Made by a program: the position numbers and the translations under genes | Shown here: piece by piece, positions 1 to 7,994 of the stretch | Numbering within the stretch: the stretch's first letter is position 1 | Layout: the number at the start of each line of letters is the position of its first letter | Notes under the pieces: generated by a model | What the model saw: the letters and a program-made list of their open reading frames with translations, nothing else | Database searches by the model: none | What the model was told of the DNA's origin: nothing | DNA from: Thermoplasmatales archaeon | GTDB taxonomy: Archaea; Thermoplasmatota; Thermoplasmata; Methanomassiliicoccales; Methanomethylophilaceae | Length of the DNA: 41,565 nucleotides | Direction: 5' to 3' | NCBI GenBank assembly: GCA_012520845.1 | Contig: JAAYNL010000021.1 | Location: 1 to 41,565, forward strand

Positions 1-2
1 CG

Positions 3-1814
3 ACCCTCGTCACCACCGGCCAGCAGGTCGCCGCGGGCTCCTCCGACAACACATACGAAATCCAGTGGGGCGCCGTCGACCAGAACAACTACACCGTGTC
101 CGACGGCGTCCTGGGGACCCTGACTGTTTCAAAGGCGGACCTTGCGACGGCCACTATCGCAGTTTCCGGGACTTACGTGGTCAATGGGGAGGAACACGTT
201 GTCTCATTCACGGTCAGTGTAAATCCGCCGATGGCCCTTTCCGTAGCCGATTGGTACGTGGTTTCCGGTGACAGGGGCACAAATCCGGATACGTACACGC
301 TAACGATTGCGGCCAACGCCGAATCTCTCAACTGGACGGGCACGGCGCAAACAGATTGGGTGATTGAAAATAAGGAATTCACGATAACGTTTGATTCCGC
401 CGGCGGTAGTCCGGTCGCACCCATAGTAGCTTACTACGGCACCGCCGTCCTCGCCCCGGAGGCCCCCACCAGGGAGGGCTACACCTTCGCCGGCTGGCTC
501 CCGGAGGTGCCGTCGACCATGCCCGTCGACGGCGAGACCTGCGTGGCCCAGTGGGACGCGAACGAGTACACCATAACCGTAATCGCGGATCCCGGCCAGT
601 CGAAGGTTTTCGGCGAAGGGGACCCGGCAATATCCTATACCCATTCGGGTTCGTTAGAACTTGTCTTCACCGGCGCACTGTCCAGGGAAGCCGGCGAGGA
701 CGTGGGTGAGTACGCCATAACAATCGGCACCCTATATGTTGGGGAGAACTATTATATCGTTTTACTCGACGGGACCTTCTCAATAACTCCCTTTATAGGG
801 GCTCTCGACGTCACCGTCGAGACGGGTCCTGTCGTTTATGACGGCACGCCCCAGGAGCCCGCCGTGACGGTCACCGACTCCAACGGCAACGTGGTCGACC
901 CGTCCCAGTACGTCGTCTCCTATTCCGACAACACGGGCGCCGGCACGGCGACCGTGACCGTGACCCCCGCCGAGGGCGGCAACTACGCCGGCCCCGGCGG
1001 GTCCGGGACCTTCGTCATCGAGAAAGCGCCGTCCAACGCCGACATGTCCGACGTGGCCCTCTCCGTCACCGAGTTCAGGTACGACGGTGCCGAGAAGTCC
1101 GTTTCCGTCGTCGGCCTGCCGGACGGCGTGACCGCCGCCGTGGTTTCCGGCGGCTCCGCGACCGAGCCCGGCACGTACGAGGCCGTGATAGCGTTCGAGA
1201 GCGCCGACCCGAACTACGAGGCACCCCCCGGCATGACCCTGGAATGGGCCATTGTCGAGTACGTGACCCTCAGCATCGAGATGTCAAAGGGCAAGGGCTC
1301 GGCGGTGGTCGTCGACGGTCACGGGAACGTGTTGACGCCCGAGGATGACGGCACGTACCTCGTACCCAAGGATACCCAGGTGAAAATCCTCGTGACCCCC
1401 GACGACGGGTTCAAGATAAAGGACCTGCCCCCCGAGGCCGAGATTGACAACGGCTGGATGATCCTTGAAGTGGAATCCGATTTAGACATCGTCGCCCTCC
1501 TGTCCCCGGACCTCGCCGACTACAACCTGGTCGTAAACGTCTCCGGCGACGGCGGCTTCGCCATAGATTCCGACGACGACGGCAGAGTCTACATGCTGTT
1601 CGGCAAGAACGTCAAGAAGGTCCTTCTCAACGGGAAAGAAGTCGATGTGGTCGACGGCCGCACCGTCATCGAGAACAAGGACGATGAGCAGGTGTTCGAT
1701 ATCAGATATTCCGACGCCGCCTCCGTGGAACTGTTCCGGCCGTCCTTCTGGCTTTTGCTGATTTCCATCACCGTCATGTTGGGTACCGCCACCTACGTGA
1801 CCAGGAGGGGCTGA
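3..1814 (+). CDS. Large cell-surface protein, C-terminal part (MBG and InlB-type repeats, C-terminal anchor)
   Basis: The reading frame is open from the first bases of the window, so the true start lies upstream; an in-frame GTG at 96 is not a credible start. What is visible is a string of extracellular modules: an InlB/Listeria-Bacteroides-type repeat (about 368-570, with GYTFAGW), an MBG-type domain (KVFGEGDP to FSITP, about 600-795), a YDG/MBG-like domain (YDGTPQEPAVTV onward, about 835-1025) and a further YDG-like module (1075-1260). The tail ends in a hydrophobic segment (FWLLLISITVMLGTATYV) followed by TRRG, a typical C-terminal membrane anchor. This is an adhesin-like secreted protein held at the archaeal surface; its ligand is unknown. 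The next gene follows after 4 nt and has the same membrane topology. Confident on class, not on function. Confidence 0.8.
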   Translation, partial: TLVTTGQQVAAGSSDNTYEIQWGAVDQNNYTVSDGVLGTLTVSKADLATATIAVSGTYVVNGEEHVVSFTVSVNPPMALSVADWYVVSGDRGTNPDTYTLTIAANAESLNWTGTAQTDWVIENKEFTITFDSAGGSPVAPIVAYYGTAVLAPEAPTREGYTFAGWLPEVPSTMPVDGETCVAQWDANEYTITVIADPGQSKVFGEGDPAISYTHSGSLELVFTGALSREAGEDVGEYAITIGTLYVGENYYIVLLDGTFSITPFIGALDVTVETGPVVYDGTPQEPAVTVTDSNGNVVDPSQYVVSYSDNTGAGTATVTVTPAEGGNYAGPGGSGTFVIEKAPSNADMSDVALSVTEFRYDGAEKSVSVVGLPDGVTAAVVSGGSATEPGTYEAVIAFESADPNYEAPPGMTLEWAIVEYVTLSIEMSKGKGSAVVVDGHGNVLTPEDDGTYLVPKDTQVKILVTPDDGFKIKDLPPEAEIDNGWMILEVESDLDIVALLSPDLADYNLVVNVSGDGGFAIDSDDDGRVYMLFGKNVKKVLLNGKEVDVVDGRTVIENKDDEQVFDIRYSDAASVELFRPSFWLLLISITVMLGTATYVTRRG

Positions 1815-1818
1815 TCCG

Positions 1819-2250
1819 ATGAGGTGGACCGCCGCGTTGACGGTTGTCGCGGTCGCGTCGATGCTGGCGTTCGTGTCCGGGGCCTTCGACGCCGCGCCGG
1901 AACCCGAAGTGCAGGCGCCCGAGTTGCTTTACACAATGGAGGGCGATGGGGAAGTCACTTGGTCGCCGGCCACGTCGATCATCGTCCTGAAACCCGCCAA
2001 GGGTGGTAAGGTGTTGTCCTTCACGGTGAACGGCGTGGAGCACAAGGACGATCTCAACCCTTCCGGAACGGGTTTCTGGTACGCTTCCGACGAACTCCTC
2101 GACTCCGACATCCACGTGAAATTCTCACACGTCGGGGGCACGAGCGCCAAGACGCAGTCCCTGCTCCTGCTGTTTCTCATCCTTGGCGCCGGCGCGGCCG
2201 CCGCCCTGTTCCTCGTCAGGAAGAAGAGGAACGGCAGCCCTTCCCGATGA
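1819..2250 (+). CDS. Small secreted, membrane-anchored protein
   Basis: 143 aa, starting 4 nt after the stop of the preceding surface protein, so probably co-transcribed. It has an N-terminal signal peptide (residues about 1-22, AALTVVAVASMLAFVSGAF), a compact extracytoplasmic domain of about 90 residues, and a C-terminal transmembrane helix (about 115-134) ending in a basic tail (VRKKRNGSPSR). The phrase LSFTVNGVEHKDDL loosely resembles KVLLNGKEVDVVDG near the end of the upstream protein, so it may be a partner or a free-standing copy of the membrane-proximal domain. No family is recognised. Its last 35 bases overlap the 3' end of the convergent dehydrogenase gene. Confidence 0.7.
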   Translation: MRWTAALTVVAVASMLAFVSGAFDAAPEPEVQAPELLYTMEGDGEVTWSPATSIIVLKPAKGGKVLSFTVNGVEHKDDLNPSGTGFWYASDELLDSDIHVKFSHVGGTSAKTQSLLLLFLILGAGAAAALFLVRKKRNGSPSR

Positions 2251-3232
2251 TTTCGCAGACCCTGTCCGCCAGGTCCATGGTGCCGGTGATGCCGCCCGCG
2301 TCGGGCGTGCACAGGCCAAGCCTAACGGTCTCGTTGAGGGAATCGACCAAAGCGTCGGCGTCCTTCCCGAGACCCAGGTGACGGAGCAGCATCGCCCCGG
2401 AGAGCATGGAGGCCGTCGGGTTCGCCACGTCCTTCCCCGCCAACGCGGGCACCGCGCCGTGCATGGGCTCGAAGAAACCCTTCTCGGCGCCGAGGCTTGC
2501 GGACGGCACGTAATGCATCCCGCCGGCCAGGGCGGAGGCCTCGGCCAGGAGCAGGTTGCCGTAGGGCGACAGCGTGACGATCACGTCGAACCTGCCCGGG
2601 TTCGCGATGATTTCGTAGGTGGCCCTGTCCACCTCGATCTCCCCGTGGTCGATGCCGGCGCCGACCATGGTTTCCATGAACGTGTCCCTGAACATGCTGT
2701 CCGACACCTTGTAGGCGGAGGCGTGGTGCACGCAGGTGACGTTCCTGTGCCCGTCCCTGGCCGCCAGACTTGTGGCGAAGCCCGTAAGCCTCCTGCACAG
2801 CTCGTAATTGGTGCGCCTCTCGAGGACGACGCCGTCGACGCTCTCGATTTCAGATATGGTGGACTCCACGAGGGGGTTCTCGCTTACGACAGTCATCGAC
2901 ACCTTCTTGTTGGCTTTTTTCGGGACGACCCTGCCGACCTCCCTGACGTCGGCGAAAAGACCCAGGCGCTTCTTGATCTCGTCGAAGGGGTTCCTGTACC
3001 CTTTCGTCGGCTCCGGGTCGATCACGCACCCGGCGAGGATGGCGTCCGCCCCCTCTATGGCCGAAAGTGTCTCCCCCGGGAGGTATTCCCCCGTCTTTTC
3101 GAAGGAATGCATGCCGACGTCGGCGTGGATGAACTCGAGTCCGTCGTTGAGGCATTCCAGGACCCGGACCGTCGCCGAAACGACCTCCGGCCCGATGCCG
3201 TCCCCGCCCATGACGACGATTTTCCCGCTCAT
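2216..3232 (-). CDS. Isocitrate/isopropylmalate dehydrogenase family protein
   Basis: 338 aa beta-decarboxylating dehydrogenase of the IDH/IPMDH family. It starts MSGKIVVMGGDGIGPEVV, the classic GDGIGPE N-terminus, and contains the HASAYKVSD stretch, the metal/substrate region FDVIVTLSPYGNLLLAE (usual form has N-x-[FY]-G-D) and EPMHGAVPALAGKDVANPTA, the cofactor-binding loop. The substrate-specificity helix, around NPFDEIKKRLGLFADVR, departs from the usual LLALR-x-x-LDLYANLRP, so the substrate (isocitrate, 3-isopropylmalate or a homo-analogue as for AksF) cannot be assigned. ATG at 3232 overlaps the TGA of the upstream deoxyhypusine synthase gene by 4 bp, implying translational coupling. No leuC/leuD neighbours are present. 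Confidence 0.85.
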   Translation of the reverse strand: MSGKIVVMGGDGIGPEVVSATVRVLECLNDGLEFIHADVGMHSFEKTGEYLPGETLSAIEGADAILAGCVIDPEPTKGYRNPFDEIKKRLGLFADVREVGRVVPKKANKKVSMTVVSENPLVESTISEIESVDGVVLERRTNYELCRRLTGFATSLAARDGHRNVTCVHHASAYKVSDSMFRDTFMETMVGAGIDHGEIEVDRATYEIIANPGRFDVIVTLSPYGNLLLAEASALAGGMHYVPSASLGAEKGFFEPMHGAVPALAGKDVANPTASMLSGAMLLRHLGLGKDADALVDSLNETVRLGLCTPDAGGITGTMDLADRVCEIIGKGCRSSSS

Positions 3233-4167
3233 CTGACCAGTCTTTCCTTTAGCGCGGCGTAGATTATCGGGAGGGATATCGTCGCGTCCCCCTCGACGGT
3301 GACCTGGCCGGCGTCGGCCTTCACCTTGCCCCAGGACACCGCCTCCCTTATTTGGGCGCCGGAGAGGGAGCCGTCGAATTCCTGGGCCGTCGTCAGGTAC
3401 ACGGCGTAGTCCAGGCCGCCGCGGAACTGCCCCCACCATATGACGTGGTGCTTGGATATGCCGCCGCCGACGACGATGGCGCCGACCCTCTCCGCTGCGT
3501 TGGTGAGGTCGTTCAGGTCCTGTTCGTCCTTGAACAGGTCAATCCTGAGGTCCCGGTGCGACTGGTAGTACATCCAGAGCTGGCAGCCGAAGGAACCGTC
3601 CGTTATGCCGGGGACGAACACCGGAACGCCGCGCCTGTGGCATTGGTAGAGCAAACTGTCCTCGTTGTCGAGGCGGGAGCCGACGGCGTCGATGATTTCC
3701 CTGGTGGACAGGGACTTCGTATCGGCGAAGATTTCCTCAAACATAGGGGCGAGCCTCTCCTCGAGCACCTCGCCGTAGCATTCGTCAGGCACGAGGACGT
3801 TCCCGAGCCTGCTCACCCCGATGTCCCGGAGTTTGGCGTCGTCCATCAGGAAATCGCCCTTGTAATACGCCTTCCAGGTGCGGGACAGGTCGTGGTCCAG
3901 GGTGCCGCAGGTGGTGATTATGAGGTCGACGAGGCCGTCCCTCACCATGTCCACGATCACCCCCCGGGTGCCGGTGGCCATGATGCACGCCGGGAACGAG
4001 AGGATTCTGAGGCACTCACCGTCCCGGGCCATCCTCTCGACCAGGTCCGTGGCGTCGGAAAGCTTCTGGGCGGTGAACCCGCCGGAACCCCCCATGGCCC
4101 TTACCAGGGCGTCCACGGACATGCCCTCCCTCACTTCGATGTCCCTGACTTCCACGAGACGTTCCAT
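3229..4167 (-). CDS. dys: Deoxyhypusine synthase
   Basis: 312 aa. Transfers the aminobutyl group of spermidine to a lysine of aIF5A, the first step of hypusine formation, in the cytoplasm. The C-terminal half carries the family signature GGGISKHHVIWWGQFRGG with the catalytic Lys at about residue 239, followed by DYAVYLTTAQEFDGSLSGA; the NAD-binding TTCGTLDHDL motif is at about 85-94. A longer frame runs upstream to 4266, but ATG 4167 (MERLVEVRDIEV) is preferred because homologues begin here and a TATA-like box (CCTTTTATCGG on the minus strand, 4194-4204) sits about 30 nt upstream. It is the first gene of a two-gene unit with the dehydrogenase. Confidence 0.92.
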   Translation of the reverse strand: MERLVEVRDIEVREGMSVDALVRAMGGSGGFTAQKLSDATDLVERMARDGECLRILSFPACIMATGTRGVIVDMVRDGLVDLIITTCGTLDHDLSRTWKAYYKGDFLMDDAKLRDIGVSRLGNVLVPDECYGEVLEERLAPMFEEIFADTKSLSTREIIDAVGSRLDNEDSLLYQCHRRGVPVFVPGITDGSFGCQLWMYYQSHRDLRIDLFKDEQDLNDLTNAAERVGAIVVGGGISKHHVIWWGQFRGGLDYAVYLTTAQEFDGSLSGAQIREAVSWGKVKADAGQVTVEGDATISLPIIYAALKERLVR

Positions 4168-4193
4168 GTTATCGCTGGGTCGTACACGCGGGC

Positions 4194-4204
4194 CCGATAA
4201 AAGG
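4194..4204 (-). promoter_or_regulatory. TATA-like box for dys
   Basis: CCTTTTATCGG on the minus strand, centred about 30 nt before ATG 4167, implying a leader of only a few nucleotides. Confidence 0.4.
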
Positions 4205-4269
4205 GTTGCGCCGACATGCGTCGAACGAACCGCGGCGCGGCGGCGTTTCCAATCCGTGGAAGACATTCA

Positions 4270-4359
4270 CTACAAATCACGTGCAGGAATCGCTACAAAT
4301 CACGTGCAGGAATTACTACAAATCACGTGCAGGAATCACGACAAATCACAGGCAGAAAT
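4270..4359 (+). repeat. Four tandem 23-bp repeats, probable operator of the downstream ATPase gene
   Basis: Units start at 4270, 4293, 4316 and 4339, exactly 23 bp apart. Each is a 21-bp core followed by two variable bases (cg, ta, ca). The first three cores are identical (CTACAAATCACG then TGCAGGAAT); the fourth has diverged (CGACAAATCACA then GGCAGAAAT). The three perfect units each contain the palindrome CACGTG. The fourth unit runs into a TATA-like GAAATAAG (4355-4362), about 27-30 nt before ATG 4390, so the array abuts or overlaps the promoter. Two turns of DNA per repeat would place bound proteins nearly on the same face. There are no spacers, so this is not a CRISPR array. Confidence 0.85.
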
Positions 4360-4362
4360 AAG
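4355..4362 (+). promoter_or_regulatory. TATA-like box for the ATPase gene, inside the last repeat
   Basis: GAAATAAG, ending 28 nt before ATG 4390, consistent with a start of transcription at or just before the start codon. It overlaps the degenerate fourth repeat. Confidence 0.4.
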
Positions 4363-4389
4363 TAGTGAGATGTTGTATCCAGCGATGCA

Positions 4390-5658
4390 ATGGAATCAAA
4401 CGGGTATATTCCAAGGCAGATGGACGCGCAATTGGAGTTTTATCTCGAGACCTTCGGGGCAGTCCTCCTTAGGGGCCCTAAATGGTGCGGAAAGACCACG
4501 ACGGCCAAAAAACACGCCAATAGCTTCATAGAGATGCAGGATCCGGAGAAATCCGCGGATTACCTGTTGGCCGCCGAAACGGACCTGTCGCTCATAATGG
4601 AGGGGGACAGTCCGCGTCTGATAGACGAATGGCAGGTGTACCCGAGGATATGGGACGCCGTCAGGATGGACGTCGACAGGAAAAGACGCACGGGGCTGTA
4701 CATCCTTACGGGTTCAAGGGTCCCCTCCGAAGGCAGTTTCATGCACAGCGGCGCGGGGAGGATCGGCGTTCTGCTCATGAGGACCATGAGCCTGTTCGAA
4801 TCCGGGGATTCCAACGGTTCCGTTTCGTTGAACGGGCTTTTCTCGGGCGACGAAAACGTCGAGGGCAAATCGAAACTCTCGACGAGGGACATTGCGTACT
4901 GCCTCTGCAGGGGCGGTTGGCCCGAGAACATCGGTCTCGAATACAGGAAATGCGCCGTGAAACTGGGGAGTTACCTGGACCTGATATACGAGAGCGACGA
5001 CCTTTCCCTTTCCAAATACGCGAAGGACGCGGAAACCGCGAAAAGGATCGTGCGCTCCTATTCCAGGAACGTGTCTACGCCCGCGGACATGAAAACCGTA
5101 TACGGGGACGCCTTGGGCGGCGATTCCACACTTTCCGAATCCAGGTTCAACGATTACGTGAACGCCCTCAGAAACGTTTTCGTGATAGACGACGTCCCCG
5201 CCTGGAACCCGTCCATCAGATCGAGAACCGCGATAAGGTCAACCCCGAAAAGGGATCTCGTGGACCCGTCGATCGCCGCGCTGTACCTGGGGATAACCCC
5301 CGACAATTTCGTCGACGATTTCCGTACCTTCGGCCTGTTGTTCGAGAGCATGTGCCTTAGGGATCTGAAGGTTTATGCCTCGGGCATCGGCGGCAAGGTG
5401 CACTATTACCGTGACAGGCACGGCCTGGAGGCGGACGCCGTCATCCTGCTCGACGACGGGAGGTACGGGCTCGTTGAGGTGAAACTTGGCGCGGAAAACG
5501 TCAGATCTGGCGCGGAAAACCTCGTTAAGCTGGAGGGGCTCATATCGGAGGCGGGGCTGAGGAAACCCTCGTTCAGGATGGTTTTGACCAGTGGTGAGCT
5601 GGCGTATACGATGGCGGACGGCACGCACGTGGTGCCGATCGGGTGTCTTAGGGATTGA
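4390..5658 (+). CDS. AAA_14 / DUF4143 family ATPase
   Basis: 422 aa. The N-terminal ATPase has Walker A GPKWCGKTTT (about residues 29-38) and Walker B RLIDEWQ (about 76-82), with a sensor-like LTGSR. The C-terminal half matches the DUF4143 layout: LFESMCLRDLKVYA followed by a PD-(D/E)XK-like core with EADAVILLDDGRYGLVEVKLG (D-x-n-E-x-K), which resembles a nuclease-type fold. This family is widespread and often multicopy in archaea and gut or rumen bacteria; its biological role is not established. The gene stands alone behind four tandem repeats and uses rather more A/T-ending codons than its neighbours, so lateral spread is possible. The start is ATG 4390 (MESNGYIPRQ). Confidence 0.85.
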   Translation: MESNGYIPRQMDAQLEFYLETFGAVLLRGPKWCGKTTTAKKHANSFIEMQDPEKSADYLLAAETDLSLIMEGDSPRLIDEWQVYPRIWDAVRMDVDRKRRTGLYILTGSRVPSEGSFMHSGAGRIGVLLMRTMSLFESGDSNGSVSLNGLFSGDENVEGKSKLSTRDIAYCLCRGGWPENIGLEYRKCAVKLGSYLDLIYESDDLSLSKYAKDAETAKRIVRSYSRNVSTPADMKTVYGDALGGDSTLSESRFNDYVNALRNVFVIDDVPAWNPSIRSRTAIRSTPKRDLVDPSIAALYLGITPDNFVDDFRTFGLLFESMCLRDLKVYASGIGGKVHYYRDRHGLEADAVILLDDGRYGLVEVKLGAENVRSGAENLVKLEGLISEAGLRKPSFRMVLTSGELAYTMADGTHVVPIGCLRD

Positions 5659-5681
5659 ATCAATCGCGCGCCCGCGACAAG

Positions 5682-5691
5682 GATAAATAAG
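5682..5691 (+). promoter_or_regulatory. TATA box for the YczE-like gene
   Basis: GATAAATAAG, centred about 25 nt before the second in-frame ATG (5712). It supports a leaderless start at 5712 rather than at 5706. Confidence 0.5.
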
Positions 5692-5711
5692 GCCATAACT
5701 AAGGGATGGCC

Positions 5712-6398
5712 ATGGAAGGGGCGGGAAAAGAGCATCTGCCTAGGAGGATCGCGGTTTCCGGCGCCGCCCTCGTACTGATGGCCTTCGCCGTCGTACTGGC
5801 CACCAGGGCCGTCCTCGGGACGTCGCCCATGTCCTCCGTCCCCTACGTGCTGAGCCTCGTGTTCCCGATAACCCTGGGCACGGCAAACGCCCTGTTCTCC
5901 GCCCTTCTGATAGTCCTGGGCGTGCTGATAATGGGCAACCTGTACAGGCCGATATACCTGACCCAGATAGCCACGGTCGCCGTGTTCAGCGTGCTATGCG
6001 ACGTTTTCGCCTACCTGTTCGGGGATTTCTGGATCGAGGGATACGTTTTCCAGTGGCTGGCGGTCCTCGCCAGCTGCGCCGTCCTCGCCGTGGGCGTCAG
6101 CCTCCTCGTGGCGGCGAACCTGACGATGATGCCGCCGGAGTACCTCATAATGTTCATCTCGTTCCGCACCAGGATGGATTTCGGCAAGACGAAGGTCTTC
6201 GTGGACATGGCGATGGTCATCGCCGCCGCGGCGATATCGTTGGCCCACTTCGGCGCTTTCGTCGGCGTTAGGGAAGGGACGGTGTTCACCGCCCTCGCCC
6301 TCGGCACCTGCATGCGGTACGTCTCCCGGTGGCTGGAGGCCGTCGGCTTCTACGCATGGATCGGGCGCAAGGGGCCGTCGGAGCGCAGGGACGGTTAA
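5712..6398 (+). CDS. YczE/YitT-like integral membrane protein (DUF6198-like)
   Basis: About 228 aa with five or six predicted membrane helices (VSGAALVLMAFAVVLATRAV; LSLVFPITLGTANALFSALLIV; TQIATVAVFSVLCDVFAYLF; WLAVLASCAVLAVGVSLLVA; VDMAMVIAAAAISLAHFGAF). The motif GTSPMSSVPYVLS after the first helix, and the EYLIMFISFRTRMDFGKTKVFVD loop, match the YczE/YyaS/YitT group of membrane proteins, whose transport or regulatory role is unknown. ATG 5706 is also in frame, but the TATA position favours 5712. It ends in TAA, one of only two in the window. The sulfite reductase gene follows behind its own TATA-like sequence. Confidence 0.7.
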   Translation: MEGAGKEHLPRRIAVSGAALVLMAFAVVLATRAVLGTSPMSSVPYVLSLVFPITLGTANALFSALLIVLGVLIMGNLYRPIYLTQIATVAVFSVLCDVFAYLFGDFWIEGYVFQWLAVLASCAVLAVGVSLLVAANLTMMPPEYLIMFISFRTRMDFGKTKVFVDMAMVIAAAAISLAHFGAFVGVREGTVFTALALGTCMRYVSRWLEAVGFYAWIGRKGPSERRDG

Positions 6399-6437
6399 TA
6401 TCATAACCGCACCATGCCATCGGGTGCCGGCGATACG

Positions 6438-7979
6438 ATGCCGACAAACGAAAAACTCTTTATCAAAGGCAGGGAAGGCCCGGATTTGGGCCTGATCAGG
6501 GAAAGGCTGCCCGTCCTGGAGGACGCCATGCGGAAGTTCGCGTCGGGCGAATTCGGGAGGGCGGAATACAAAGGGGTCTCCGGCGGTTTCGGGACCTATG
6601 CGCAGAAGGACCCGGAGAAGCACATGGTACGCCTGCGGCTCGCGGGTGGCAGGCTAACCGCGGACGCGCTTTCCCTGATCGTCAAGGCGGTCGAGGAACA
6701 CGGTTCGGACCTGGTGCATTTCACCACGTGCCAGACGGTGCAGGTACACAACCTTCCGGCCGAGGGGGCCCTGGCCCTGGTGCGGGACGCGTTGGACGCG
6801 GGCATCGTGACGTTCGGAGGGGGAGGGGATTTCCCCAGGAACGTCACCGCATCGCCCCTGTCGGGGATAGACCCGGGGGAGGCCTTCGACGTGCGCCCGT
6901 TCGCCCTGGCCGCTGAGAGGTACCTTTTGGGCGTCGCGCCCCACGCGAACCTGCCGAGGAAGCTCAAGGTGGCCTTTTCCAACGGAACGGACGACGTCCA
7001 GGCCAAGACCAGGGACCTGGGCTTCGTCGCACGGCCCGACGGCACCTTCGACGTCTACGCCGCCGGTGGCCTCGGGAACTCCGGCGGCAGGCACGGCGCC
7101 CTGGTCGCCGAGGGCCTGGACCCGATGTACGCGGTCTACTGCGTCGAGGCGATGGTGGACGTGTTCTCGGAGCACGGGGACAGGGAGTCCCGCGCCAGGG
7201 CGAGGACCAGGTTCATGAGGGATTCCATGGGCGAGGACGGGTTCGTCGCCGCATTCAAAGAGGCCCTTTCCGAAGCCCAGTCCCGCGGGGGACTCGGCGT
7301 CGATTCGAAGCCGTCGCTCGGCACCGGCTCGGGCCCGGAAGGGGGATGGCCCATGACCCAGAGGGACGGTCTGTACGCAATGCGCCACCGTCCCGTCGGG
7401 GGCGGCCCGGCCGTGGCGGACCTGCCGAGGTACCTGGCGGTCCTCGAGGGGAACCCGGGCTCGGAAATCAGGCTGGGGACGGACAGGACAGTGTATTTCG
7501 TCAACCTCCCGAAGGGGGCGGCCGATTCCGTCGCCGCGACCCTGGGCGACGCAGCGACGACGCCGTTCCGCGGTTCCGTCGCCTGCGTCGGCGGCACGGT
7601 GTGCCAGGTCGGCAGGGCCGACTCCAGGGGCATGCTGCTGGCACTCCTTGAATCGGGAGTCGAGGACGGGCTCGCGGAAGGCGCGTTGCCCATGATCAGG
7701 ATATCGGGGTGCGGGTCGTCCTGCGCCTCCCACCAACTCGCCCCAATGGGTTTCAGGGGGGCCACGGCCAAGGGACCCGACGGCAGGGTCCCGGGGTACG
7801 AGGTGCACTACCGCGTCGGGGATTCGTTGGCTGAGTTGGCGGGGACCATCCCGGAAACGGCGATGGCCGCCTTCGTACGGGAAGTCGGTCAGGCGGCTTC
7901 GCCCGACAGGTTCGAGGATTGGATAAAGGCGAACGAGAAGACGTTCCTGGAAATCGTCGGGAGGCATTCTACGGGCTGA
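6438..7979 (+). CDS. Siroheme-type nitrite/sulfite reductase family protein
   Basis: 513 aa (521 if ATG 6414 is used). It has the duplicated ferredoxin-like/reductase arrangement of the sulfite and nitrite reductase family. The C-terminal half holds the four cysteines of the [4Fe-4S]-siroheme site: C-x5-C (CVGGTVC, residues about 383 and 389) and C-x3-C (GCGSSC, about 425 and 429). HFTTCQTVQVHN in the N-terminal half is the usual substrate/siroheme contact region. It would perform multi-electron reduction of sulfite or nitrite using ferredoxin or F420H2; no electron-donor subunit or siroheme gene adjoins it, so assimilatory versus detoxifying use is open. A TATA-like TTAATATC (6395-6402) would start transcription near 6424, which favours ATG 6438. 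Confidence 0.85.
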   Translation: MPTNEKLFIKGREGPDLGLIRERLPVLEDAMRKFASGEFGRAEYKGVSGGFGTYAQKDPEKHMVRLRLAGGRLTADALSLIVKAVEEHGSDLVHFTTCQTVQVHNLPAEGALALVRDALDAGIVTFGGGGDFPRNVTASPLSGIDPGEAFDVRPFALAAERYLLGVAPHANLPRKLKVAFSNGTDDVQAKTRDLGFVARPDGTFDVYAAGGLGNSGGRHGALVAEGLDPMYAVYCVEAMVDVFSEHGDRESRARARTRFMRDSMGEDGFVAAFKEALSEAQSRGGLGVDSKPSLGTGSGPEGGWPMTQRDGLYAMRHRPVGGGPAVADLPRYLAVLEGNPGSEIRLGTDRTVYFVNLPKGAADSVAATLGDAATTPFRGSVACVGGTVCQVGRADSRGMLLALLESGVEDGLAEGALPMIRISGCGSSCASHQLAPMGFRGATAKGPDGRVPGYEVHYRVGDSLAELAGTIPETAMAAFVREVGQAASPDRFEDWIKANEKTFLEIVGRHSTG

Positions 7980-7994
7980 GCCAGCGCGGCGGGG

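Noticed and set aside
4270-4359. Possible CRISPR array
   Set aside because: The units are directly tandem with only two variable bases between them; there are no spacers and no cas genes.
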